Source: Frankia sp. AgB1.9
GTDB taxonomy: Bacteria > Actinomycetota > Actinomycetes > Frankiales > Frankiaceae
Direction of reading: 5' to 3'
NCBI RefSeq assembly: GCF_016786355.1
Contig: NZ_JADWYX010000092.1
Span: forward strand, 1 to 37,206
Length of the DNA stretch: 37,206 nt
The stretch's first letter is position 1, and each line of letters begins with the position of its first letter. A program made the position numbers and the translations under genes. This document shows positions 1 to 7,845 of the stretch, one piece after another. Under the pieces are notes generated by a model. It was given only the letters and a program-made list of their open reading frames with translations. It did not search any database and was not told the origin of the DNA.

Positions 1-3000
1 CCCCCGCGCCGGGGGGGGCCGCCCGGCGGGCGGCGGGGAACGCAACCGCTCCGAGGGCTCCGGTTATTCCGCCGGGTTGTTCGGCCCAGTCGGGCTCCTC
101 GTCGGCGGCGCGCTGGTTGGCGGCGACGGCCCGCAGCCGGTCCACCGCGCCGGGCATGGCGAACTGGGCGGCGCCGAGCCCTTCGACGAAGTAGCCGCGG
201 CGGGCCCGTCCGGCGTCCTCGAAGGCGGACAGCACCCGGTAGACGGCGGCGAACCCGCCGGGGGCGCGCTCGGCGACGACCGCGCCGCGGGTGACGAGGC
301 CATGCCGGTCGAGCAGCGTCTCCGCCAGCGCGTGGGCCCGGCGGGTCGGGTCGGTGTCGCGGGGCGGCAGCAGCGACCAGCGTCCGGCGACCATGGGCGG
401 GCCACCGCGGCGGGGGGTCGCGGCCCGGCCGGCCCCTCGTCCCGCCCCGGTGAGGCCGGCGCCGTAGCCGGAGGCGAACCGCATGGTGGACCGCCGCGGC
501 CGGGGCGGAGCGCGGTGGGTCGTCGCCGAGCCGCCGGACAGCCGGGCCCGCAGTGGGGCGAGCGTGTCGTTGGTGATCAGGCCGGCCCAGACGAGATCCC
601 AGATCACGCCCGCCAGCACGGTGTCGTCGAGGCTGCCTACCCGGTCGGACAGCGTCCGGAAGAACAGGGCCTGGTCGTCGGCGAGCGCGTCGAGCACGGC
701 CCGGTGCAGCGGGGTCGCGGCCGCATCATCGATCGCCTGGTCCGGCCCGTCGTCGTCGGTGCGCGGGTGTTGGCTGTCGTCGGCTGGCCGCCCGCCGGTC
801 TCGCCGGTGGCCAGCGCGGCGAGATCCACCGTCCCGCCCGGCGCCGCTCGTGAGGACGGACTGAGCTCGCCGGCGTCACCGGGTCGCGCCGCCAGGGTGG
901 GCAGCAGCAGCGGGGCGGCGTCGGCGAGCACCAGCGTCACCCAGCCGTCGTCGCCGGGGAGGCCACCCGCGCCGGCCCAGAGCACCTCGCCGGTCGCGCA
1001 CAGCTCGTCGAGCATCGCCGGTGAGTAGTCCGCGACCCGGGCCGGCAGGACCAGCTGCTCCCAGGCGCTCGCCGGGATCAGCGCCCCCTGCAGCTGCTCG
1101 ACCGCCCGCGCGACGGCGTCGACGCCGCGGGACCGTCCCGCCGTCACCGCCTGCCAGGCCGGGAGGAAGGCGCCGAGCGCCCGCGGCGGCACGGCCTCGA
1201 CCTCGCGGCGCGACGCGGCCAGGCTCCGGCGACGCAACCGGCGCAGCACCTCGGCGTCACACCACTGCTCCCCGGTCCGGCCGGGCCGCAGCTCGCCGCG
1301 CACCAGCCGGCCCGCGCCCACCAGCCGTTCGAGCGCGCCGACGGCCACCGAGACGCCGAGGCCGAACCTGGCGGCGAGCTCCTCGGCGTCGAACGGGCCG
1401 CGCGTGCGGGTGAAGCGGGAGACCAGGTCGCCCAGCGGATCGCGGACCGGCTCGGTGAACGCGGCCGGCACCCCCATCGGCAGCGGCACCCCCAACGCGT
1501 CCCGCAGCCGCCCGGCATCCTCGACCGCGACCCAGCGCTCCTCGCCCGCGATCCGCACCTCCAGGGCCCGACCGGCAGCCGCCAGGGCCCGGAGCCACTC
1601 CTCGGTCGCGCCCCTGGCCAGTGCCTCGGCGGTGGTCAGGTCGCCGAGCACCCGCAGCAGGTCGGCGGCTCCCTCGACGTCGCGGGCCTGCCGCTCGGGC
1701 GCGAGCCGAGCCAGCTCCGCCTCGACCTCGGCGAGGGCCGTCGGGTCGATCAGCTCGCGCAGGTCGGTCTCGCCGAGCAGCTCGGCCAGCAGCCGGCTGT
1801 CCAGGGACAGCATCTGCGCGCGGCGCTCGGCCAGCGGTGCGTCGCCGTCGTAGAGGAACGTGGCGACGTAGCCGAACAGCAGGGAGCGGGCGAACGGCGA
1901 CGGCGCGGGCGTCTCCACCTCGACCACCCGCAGCCGGCGGGCGTCGACGTCTCGGTGCAGCTCGACCAGCGCCGGGACGTCGAACACGTCCTGCAGGCAC
2001 TCCCGCATCGTCTCCAGCACGACCGGGAAGTTCTCGAACCCGGCCGCCACCGACAGCAGCGCCGCGCTGCGCTGGCGCTGCTGCCACAGCGGCGTGCGCC
2101 GGCCGGGGGAGCGGCGCGGCAGCAGCAGGGCCCGCCCGGCACACTCACGGAACCGGCTGGCGAACAACGCGCTCGCGCCGACCTCGGTCCGCACGATCGC
2201 GGCGATCTCGTCCGGGTCGAAGACGACGTCCACGGCGCCGGGCGCGGCATCGGCGTCCGGCACCCGGGCGACGATGCCGTCGTCGGTATGCATGACCTGG
2301 ACCTCGGCGCCGTACCGTTCCCGCAGCCGGCCGCCGATCGCCAGCGCCCACGGGGCGTTCACCCGGGCGCCGAACGGGGAGTGCACCGCGAGGCGCCAGC
2401 CGCCCAGCTCGTCGCGGAACCGCTCGACCACCAGGGTCCGGTCGTCGGACAGCCGCCCGGCCGCCTCCCGCTGCTCGTCGAGGTAGGCGAGCAGGTTGCT
2501 CGTCGCCCACCCGTCCAGGCCGGCCTGCCGCAGCCGCGCCTCGGCGTCTTCGGGACTCTTCCTCGTCAGCTCCCGCAGGAACGCGCCGAGCGCCCGGCCG
2601 AGCTCGGCCGGGCGGCCGGGGGAGTCGCCGTGCCAGAACGGCAGCCGGCCGGGCCGGCCGGGCGCGGGGGTGACCAGCACCCGGTCCGGGGTGATCTCCT
2701 CGATCCGCCAGCTCGACGAGCCCAGCAGCACCACGTCGCCGACGCGCGACTCGTAGACCATCTCCTCGTCCAGCTCGCCGACCCGGCTCGCCTTCTCGCC
2801 GACGAGGAACACGCCGAACAGACCGCGGTCGGGGATCGTGCCGCCGCTGGTGACCGCGAGCCGCTGGGCGCCGGGCCGACCGGTGACGGTGTTCGCCGCG
2901 CGGTCCCAGACGATCCGGGGGCGCAGCTCGGCGAACGCGTCCGACGGGTAGCGGCCGGACAGCATGTCCAGCACCGCCTCGAACGCGCTGCCCGGCAGCG

Positions 3001-4678
3001 TCGCGAACGGCGCCGCCCGGCGGACCAGCGCCCCCAGCTCGGCCACCGGCCAGGTGTCGACGGCCGTCATCGCCACGATCTGCTGGGCCAGCACGTCCAG
3101 CGGGTTACGCGGGTAGCGGGCCTCCTCGATCGCGCCGTCGCGCATCCGCTCGGCGACGACGGCCGCCTCCACCAGGTCGGCGCGATGGCTGGGGAGCACG
3201 ACGCCGCGGCTCTCGACACCGACCTGGTGGCCGGCCCGGCCGACCCGCTGCATGCCGGCGGCCACGCTCGGCGGCGACGAGATCTGGACGACGAGGTCGA
3301 CGGCACCCATGTCGATGCCCAGCTCCAGGCTGGACGTCGCGACGACGGCCGGCAGCCGGCCGGCCTTGAGGTCCTCCTCGATCAGCAGCCGCTGCTCCCG
3401 GCTCACGCTGCCGTGGTGCGCGCGGGCCACCTCGGCGTTCGGCAGGGACCCACGAGCCAGTCCGGCGGCGCCCATGACCTCGGCCGGAGTCACCCGCGTG
3501 GGCTCGCCTCGGTGGCCCCCCGGGCCGTCGAAACCGTCGAACTCGTCGGGCTGACCGACTGACGGCCCGCCCGGTGGCCCGGCTGGCTGGCCGTCGAAGT
3601 CGTGTAGGTCGATCCGGCCGCCGCCGCGTTGGACGTTCGCGTTCTCGGCCGCGATCAGCCGTTCGGTGTGCAGCTCGTTCAGCCGGGCGCAGAGCCGCTC
3701 GGCCACCCTGCGGGAGTTGGCGAAGACGATCGTCGACGTGTGAGCCTCGATCAGGTCGAGAACCTTGGCCTCCACCGCCGGCCAGATCGACGGCTTGGCC
3801 GGCTCGGCGACCGGCGGGCCGTCGCCGAGGCTCTCCAACGTCGGCAGCCCCGACACCCCGCCCGGTGCCGTCAGCCCGGCGAGACCATCCGGAGCCCCCG
3901 GGTCGGCCATGTCCCGCACCGGCACCACCACGTCCACCAGCAGCGTCTTCTGGGCCGGTGGCCGGACCACCGTCACCGGCCGGGCGCCGCCGAGGAACCG
4001 GGCGACCTCCTCGACCGGGCGCACCGTAGCCGAGAGCCCGACGCGGCGGGCCAGCGCGGCGGCCGGGACCGGATCGCCGCCCGACTCCGACGTCCGCAGC
4101 GCGTCCAGCCGCTCCAGGCTGAGGGCCAGGTGGGCGCCGCGCTTGGTGCTCGCGACCGCGTGCACCTCGTCGACGATCACCGTCTCCACCGCGCGCAGCG
4201 CCTCGCGCGCCTGGCTCGTCAGGATGAGGAAGAGCGACTCCGGGGTGGTGATCAGAATGTCCGGCGGGGTTCGGCCGAAGGCTCGCCGCTCGGTCGCGGG
4301 GGTGTCTCCCGTCCGCATCCCGATGCTGATCTCGGGGACGGTGTGGCCGAGCCGGGTCGCCGCCGCCTGGATGCCCGCCAGCGGCGCGCGCAGGTTGCGG
4401 GCGACGTCCACGGCCAGTGCCTTGAGCGGGCTGACGTAGAGGACCCGGCAGCGCCGGGTCGGGTCGGCCGGCGGACCGGAGCGGACCAGCTCGTCGAGCG
4501 ACCACAGGAACGCCGCCAGTGTCTTGCCCGATCCGGTCGGCGCCACCACCAGGGCGCTTCCGCCGGCGCGCACCGCCGCCCAGGCACCCGCCTGGGCCGG
4601 GGTCGGCGCCGGGAAGGCAGCCTGGAACCACGCCCTGGTCGGCGCCGAGAACGCGGCGAGCGGATCGGAGTCTGGCAC
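1..4678 (-). CDS. lhr: Lhr-family ATP-dependent helicase (3' end beyond the window)
   Basis: Superfamily 2 helicase of the large bacterial Lhr clade. Characterised members are ATP-dependent 3'-to-5' translocases that unwind DNA and RNA:DNA duplexes and are linked to DNA repair. The frame is open from a GTG at 4678 to base 1 (1559 codons) without a stop, so the C-terminus is missing. Visible motifs are Walker A APTGSGKT (Lys about 52), a DEVH box (170-173), SAT (216-218), and motif VI QRVGRAGH (477-484). After the two RecA-like domains come the winged-helix and Lhr C-terminal regions, including a segment reading HSPFGARVNAPWALAIGGRL. The GTG follows GGGAGG at about 13 nt. A Gly/Pro-rich insertion (DEFDGFDGPGGH region) sits between helicase motifs, around 3495-3560. 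The family usually has about 1500-1600 residues, so little should be lost. It is divergent from the DUF3046-recA genes. The family call is secure; the substrate is inferred. Confidence 0.92.
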   Translation of the reverse strand, partial: MPDSDPLAAFSAPTRAWFQAAFPAPTPAQAGAWAAVRAGGSALVVAPTGSGKTLAAFLWSLDELVRSGPPADPTRRCRVLYVSPLKALAVDVARNLRAPLAGIQAAATRLGHTVPEISIGMRTGDTPATERRAFGRTPPDILITTPESLFLILTSQAREALRAVETVIVDEVHAVASTKRGAHLALSLERLDALRTSESGGDPVPAAALARRVGLSATVRPVEEVARFLGGARPVTVVRPPAQKTLLVDVVVPVRDMADPGAPDGLAGLTAPGGVSGLPTLESLGDGPPVAEPAKPSIWPAVEAKVLDLIEAHTSTIVFANSRRVAERLCARLNELHTERLIAAENANVQRGGGRIDLHDFDGQPAGPPGGPSVGQPDEFDGFDGPGGHRGEPTRVTPAEVMGAAGLARGSLPNAEVARAHHGSVSREQRLLIEEDLKAGRLPAVVATSSLELGIDMGAVDLVVQISSPPSVAAGMQRVGRAGHQVGVESRGVVLPSHRADLVEAAVVAERMRDGAIEEARYPRNPLDVLAQQIVAMTAVDTWPVAELGALVRRAAPFATLPGSAFEAVLDMLSGRYPSDAFAELRPRIVWDRAANTVTGRPGAQRLAVTSGGTIPDRGLFGVFLVGEKASRVGELDEEMVYESRVGDVVLLGSSSWRIEEITPDRVLVTPAPGRPGRLPFWHGDSPGRPAELGRALGAFLRELTRKSPEDAEARLRQAGLDGWATSNLLAYLDEQREAAGRLSDDRTLVVERFRDELGGWRLAVHSPFGARVNAPWALAIGGRLRERYGAEVQVMHTDDGIVARVPDADAAPGAVDVVFDPDEIAAIVRTEVGASALFASRFRECAGRALLLPRRSPGRRTPLWQQRQRSAALLSVAAGFENFPVVLETMRECLQDVFDVPALVELHRDVDARRLRVVEVETPAPSPFARSLLFGYVATFLYDGDAPLAERRAQMLSLDSRLLAELLGETDLRELIDPTALAEVEAELARLAPERQARDVEGAADLLRVLGDLTTAEALARGATEEWLRALAAAGRALEVRIAGEERWVAVEDAGRLRDALGVPLPMGVPAAFTEPVRDPLGDLVSRFTRTRGPFDAEELAARFGLGVSVAVGALERLVGAGRLVRGELRPGRTGEQWCDAEVLRRLRRRSLAASRREVEAVPPRALGAFLPAWQAVTAGRSRGVDAVARAVEQLQGALIPASAWEQLVLPARVADYSPAMLDELCATGEVLWAGAGGLPGDDGWVTLVLADAAPLLLPTLAARPGDAGELSPSSRAAPGGTVDLAALATGETGGRPADDSQHPRTDDDGPDQAIDDAAATPLHRAVLDALADDQALFFRTLSDRVGSLDDTVLAGVIWDLVWAGLITNDTLAPLRARLSGGSATTHRAPPRPRRSTMRFASGYGAGLTGAGRGAGRAATPRRGGPPMVAGRWSLLPPRDTDPTRRAHALAETLLDRHGLVTRGAVVAERAPGGFAAVYRVLSAFEDAGRARRGYFVEGLGAAQFAMPGAVDRLRAVAANQRAADEEPDWAEQPGGITGALGAVAFPAARRAAPPGAG

Positions 4679-4738
4679 GCCCGCCAGTCTGCCTCCCACC
4701 TACGACATAACGCCCTGGCTGGCCCGCGGCCGCACCCG

Positions 4739-4822
4739 CTGGCCGGTGGCCGGTGGCCGGTCGCCGGTGGTCGCTGGTCGCTGGTCGGTGGTCGCTGGTC
4801 GCTGGTCGGTGGCCGCTGGCCG
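4739..4822. repeat. Heptamer tandem array, 12 units
   Basis: Twelve consecutive 7-bp units fit the pattern (C/G)T(G/C)G(C/T)CG: CTGGCCG, GTGGCCG twice, GTCGCCG, GTGGTCG, CTGGTCG twice, GTGGTCG, CTGGTCG twice, GTGGCCG, CTGGCCG. The middle contains two perfect copies of a 21-bp higher-order unit (4765-4785 and 4786-4806). It lies 61 bp upstream of the lhr start in the divergent lhr/DUF3046 gap. No stable reading frame is evident. Confidence 0.9.
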
Positions 4823-4887
4823 GGCTCAGCCCAGAGCCCTTCTTGTGGATCGCGATCTCCCGCTGGCGGGCCGCCACCTCCGTGCCT

Positions 4888-4962
4888 TGATCGCTGTCTT
4901 GGCCCTCTGCTGGTTGCGATACAGGTCGGATCACGACCATGCGAGGGCCGAAACGGCGATCA
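4888..4962. repeat. 75-bp palindromic dispersed repeat, copy 1
   Basis: Left arm TGATCGCTGTCTTGGCCCTC (4888-4907) and right arm GAGGGCCGAAACGGCGATCA (4943-4962) pair at 17 of 20 positions around a 35-nt centre. The centre is itself partly symmetric, with TGGT near its left end and ACCA near its right end. The same layout recurs at 22623-22697 and 31264-31338. This copy lies in the lhr/DUF3046 divergent gap, which otherwise holds only the heptamer array. Confidence 0.88.
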
Positions 4963-5038
4963 GTGGCGCCAGGGTGGTGGTGTGCGGCGGGTCGACCTCG
5001 TTGGTAGGCCGCCAATCCGGGCGCGGCACACTGAACAG

Positions 5039-5233
5039 GTGCGACTCACCGAGTTCTGGTCCAGGATGAACCGCCAATTCGGGACCGAGTATGCGGAATC
5101 GGTTGCCCGGGACCATGTGCTGGGCAGCCTGGGTGGCGCCACCGTCGAGGGGGCCCTGGCCCGCGGCGACGACGCGAAGGTCGTCTGGCGCGCCGTCTGC
5201 CAGGAGTTCGACGTCCCGGCCAAGGAACACTGA
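5039..5233 (+). CDS. DUF3046 family small protein
   Basis: A 64-residue protein beginning VRLTEFWSRMNRQFG and ending FDVPAKEH. It matches the DUF3046 family, which in many actinobacteria is encoded directly upstream of recA. The motifs RLTEFW near the start and a C-terminal WRAVCQEFDVP are characteristic. The GTG start at 5039 gives the family's usual length. There are no membrane segments or known catalytic residues, and the function is unknown. It is followed by the recA promoter, so recA need not depend on it for expression. Confidence 0.82.
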   Translation: MRLTEFWSRMNRQFGTEYAESVARDHVLGSLGGATVEGALARGDDAKVVWRAVCQEFDVPAKEH

Positions 5234-5306
5234 CCGCTCGGTGCTCGGTGCTCGGTGCCCTGCTGGCACACCTGGGGAAAAGTCGGGGCGCGCTGGCGCG
5301 TCAGCG

Positions 5307-5335
5307 TTCAGGTCGAACGAATGTTCGGTTACCCT
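5307..5335 (+). promoter_or_regulatory. recA promoter with LexA (SOS) box in the spacer
   Basis: CGAACGAATGTTCG (5314-5327) is a perfect CGAAC-N4-GTTCG palindrome, the LexA operator of Gram-positive bacteria and mycobacteria. It lies inside a 17-nt spacer between a weak -35 (TTCAGG, 5307-5312) and a -10 (TACCCT, 5330-5335). Bound LexA would therefore cover the polymerase site. The recA ATG is about 120 nt further on. Confidence 0.85.
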
Positions 5336-5360
5336 GTCCACAGGGGGACGGTTGTCCACA
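5334..5360 (+). promoter_or_regulatory. Two DnaA-box-like nonamers in the recA leader
   Basis: CTGTCCACA (5334-5342) and TTGTCCACA (5352-5360) are directly repeated 18 bp apart. TTGTCCACA is the preferred DnaA nonamer of high-GC actinobacteria. The first overlaps the end of the recA -10. Binding is inferred from sequence only. Confidence 0.5.
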
Positions 5361-5454
5361 GTTGCGGGCCACCCTCTCGAAACTGTCGGACCCACCCCCT
5401 AACGTCGCCTTCGTGGCCACCAAGACTCGACGACCTCAGCCAGGAGTAGCTCCC

Positions 5455-6492
5455 ATGGCAGGACCCGACCGCGACAAGGCGCTCGACAACGCCCTCGCGC
5501 AGATTGACAAGCAGTTCGGCAAGGGCTCCGTCATGCGCCTCGGCGACGAAGCCCGCGTGCCGATCCAGGCGATCCCGACCGGCTCGATCGCCCTCGACGT
5601 GGCCCTCGGAATCGGTGGCCTGCCGCGCGGTCGGATCATCGAGATCTACGGCCCGGAGTCGTCCGGCAAGACGACGGTCGCGCTGCACGCGGTGGCCAGC
5701 GCCCAGGCCCTGGGCGGGATCGCCGCCTTCATCGACGCCGAGCACGCGCTCGACCCTGAGTACGCGAGCAAGCTGGGCGTCGACACCGACAACCTGCTGG
5801 TCTCCCAGCCGGACACCGGTGAGCAGGCCCTGGAGATCGCCGACCTCCTGGTTCGCTCCGGCGCGCTGGACATCATCGTCATCGACTCGGTCGCGGCGCT
5901 GGTACCTCGCGCCGAGATCGAGGGCGAGATGGGTGACAGCCACGTCGGCCTGCAGGCCCGGCTGATGTCCCAGGCGCTGCGGAAGATGACCGGCGCGCTG
6001 TCGAACTCGAACACCACCGCGATCTTCATCAACCAGCTGCGCGAGAAGATCGGCGTGATGTTCGGCTCGCCGGAGACCACCACGGGTGGAAAGGCGCTGA
6101 AGTTCTACGCCTCCGTCCGCCTCGACGTCCGCCGGATCGAGACGCTCAAGGACGGCGCGGACGCGGTCGGCAACCGGACCAGGGTCAAGGTCGTCAAGAA
6201 CAAGGTGGCCCCGCCTTTCCGGACCGCCGAGTTCGACATCGTCTACGGCGGCGGCATCAGCCGTGAGGGCTCGCTCATCGACATGGGCGTCGAGCACGCA
6301 ATCATCCGGAAGTCCGGCGCCTGGTACACCTACGACGGCGACCAGCTCGGCCAGGGCAAGGAGAACGCCCGCAACTTCCTGCGCGACAACCCCGACCTCG
6401 CCGACGAGGTCGAGAAGCGCATCAAGGAGAAGCTCGGCATCATCCCCACGCTCGACGGCGACACCCTGGCACCTGTCCCGGTCGACATCTAG
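5455..6492 (+). CDS. recA: Recombinase RecA
   Basis: A 345-residue RecA, the strand-exchange recombinase and coprotease for LexA self-cleavage. The ATG at 5455 is preceded by GGAG 8 nt upstream; an in-frame upstream extension exists but is not RecA-like. Walker A GPESSGKT is at residues 66-73. The IIVIDSVAALVPRAEIEGEMGD segment (Walker B and loop 1) and the NQLREKIGVMFGSPETTTGG segment (loop 2) are intact. The C-terminus is short. No intein interrupts it, unlike recA of some mycobacteria. It is controlled by the LexA box at 5314-5327 and followed by recX 214 bp downstream. Confidence 0.98.
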   Translation: MAGPDRDKALDNALAQIDKQFGKGSVMRLGDEARVPIQAIPTGSIALDVALGIGGLPRGRIIEIYGPESSGKTTVALHAVASAQALGGIAAFIDAEHALDPEYASKLGVDTDNLLVSQPDTGEQALEIADLLVRSGALDIIVIDSVAALVPRAEIEGEMGDSHVGLQARLMSQALRKMTGALSNSNTTAIFINQLREKIGVMFGSPETTTGGKALKFYASVRLDVRRIETLKDGADAVGNRTRVKVVKNKVAPPFRTAEFDIVYGGGISREGSLIDMGVEHAIIRKSGAWYTYDGDQLGQGKENARNFLRDNPDLADEVEKRIKEKLGIIPTLDGDTLAPVPVDI

Positions 6493-6706
6493 CCGCTCGA
6501 TCTCGGGTCCGCCTGTCACCGGAGCGCCGGGCTGGCCTCCCGGTGCCTCCAACCCCGCCACGCCCTGCACTCTGCCGGCGAACCGCGCTGCCGTAGCGGG
6601 TCGGTTCCGCTCGGTCTGAGACAGCGGCGCAGCGGGCGAGGCAGGGCGGGGACGCGGGCCTTGTGGCGCCTGAGTCGATCTTCTTACTTCTTAGCTAGGA
6701 GGGTGC

Positions 6707-7276
6707 ATGGTGGCGCCGGCCAGGACGGGCCAAGAGGCGGAGGTCGAGCGGGATCCGGTGGCCGTCGCTCGGGAGATCTGCCTGCGGCAGCTGGCGGTCC
6801 GGGCGCGGAGCCGGGCCGAGCTGACGGCGGCACTGCGGCGGCGCGGGGTGGCCGACGACGTCGCGGAGGCTGTGCTGGACCGGCTGACGGCGGTCGGACT
6901 GATCGACGACGACGCCTTCGCCGCGGCCGTGGTGTCCTCGGCCTACGAGAACCGTGGGCTCGCCCGACGAGGCCTCGCCGTCGAACTGCGGCGCCGGGGT
7001 GTAGACGACGACGTGGCGACGGCGGCGCTGGCCAGCGTGGATGGCGCCGCAGAGGAGACCGCCGCTCGCGACCTCGTCGACCGCCGGCTGCGTGGCATGG
7101 GCGGGCTCGAACGGCAGGTGCGACTGCGCCGCCTGGTGGCGATGCTCGGCCGGAAGGGCTACCCGACGGATCTGGCGGTCCGGGTCGTCACCCAGGCGCT
7201 CGAAGACTGCGGCGCGGCCGAGGACGACCTGCCCGACGACGACCTGCCCGGCGACCTGGACGAGGGACCGGACTGA
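6707..7276 (+). CDS. recX: Regulatory protein RecX
   Basis: A 189-residue RecX, an inhibitor and modulator of RecA filaments. It is built from the family's repeated three-helix units: residues of the ICLRQLAVRARSRAEL type, then GLIDDDAFAAAVVSSAYENRGLARRGLAVELRRRGV, then a third unit ending in LGRKGYPTDLAVRVV. The ATG at 6707 follows a strong AGGAGGG. An acidic tail (EDDLPDDDLPGDLDEGPD) ends the protein. Position and strand behind recA are standard and cotranscription is likely, because no strong terminator is seen between them. Confidence 0.93.
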   Translation: MVAPARTGQEAEVERDPVAVAREICLRQLAVRARSRAELTAALRRRGVADDVAEAVLDRLTAVGLIDDDAFAAAVVSSAYENRGLARRGLAVELRRRGVDDDVATAALASVDGAAEETAARDLVDRRLRGMGGLERQVRLRRLVAMLGRKGYPTDLAVRVVTQALEDCGAAEDDLPDDDLPGDLDEGPD

Positions 7277-7845
7277 CCAGGAAGCCGTCGATCCAGGCGG
7301 GCCAGCTGGGTCAACAGCCGGGCTCCAAGAAGCGGGCACAGCGCCAGAAGGCCGTTGACCTGCCGGCTAGAGACCAACGGTCTGTGCTGACCGGTATTTC
7401 TTGACCCGGCAAAACTGGTCGATCTACGCTCAGCAACGGCGCGAGGACTCCCGCGGACAACGCGGTCGCGATAGTTGGCTCAAGTGCATATGTAGGCAAC
7501 ACCCAGTGCTCCTTGGCGCTGCCGACATCGTCGGTCACGCGAGGGAGAATGTTTCCGCGCACCTGGAGACTGCCACCGGGTGAATGCCGACGGTGTCGAG
7601 AAGGCGTCACGGCGTTTTCTCCGACCCTGGTCGAAATGCCGCCGTCTCGCGTGGGCTACTCGCCGCTCCGGTCCGTTCGACGGGACCTGACAGGGTCGGC
7701 TTCTGCAGTTCGCCGGCGTCTGCAGTTCGCTGGCCGCTGGCTGGCTCCCGATGGGCTGGACGTGTGCCCGGGAGCAGCTTTCCCGCGGACTCCGCGTGGA
7801 GTCGGCGGGGCTCCTGCTCCATGACCCGGATCGGGAGGAGCAGCG
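7277..7845. other. Gene-free recX-rny gap
   Basis: No frame here looks like a conserved protein. It contains a 17-bp tandem pair (7702-7718 TCTGCAGTTCGCCGGCG and 7719-7735, 15 of 17 identical). The last 15 bases carry the GGGAGGAG ribosome site of rny. I see no tRNA or riboswitch. Confidence 0.6.

Noticed and set aside
1955..3562. A 535-codon plus-strand frame opposite lhr
   Set aside because: The minus-strand frame carries complete helicase motifs; the plus-strand frame is low complexity.
4739..4822. A CRISPR array
   Set aside because: The units are contiguous heptamers with no unique spacers, and no cas gene is present in the window.
5329..6570. A 413-codon antisense frame opposite recA
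   Set aside because: Composition is that of a complement of recA; no recognisable motif, and recA is certain.
7277..7845. A tRNA or small gene between recX and rny
   Set aside because: No cloverleaf, no conserved T-loop sequence, and no frame with protein-like character.
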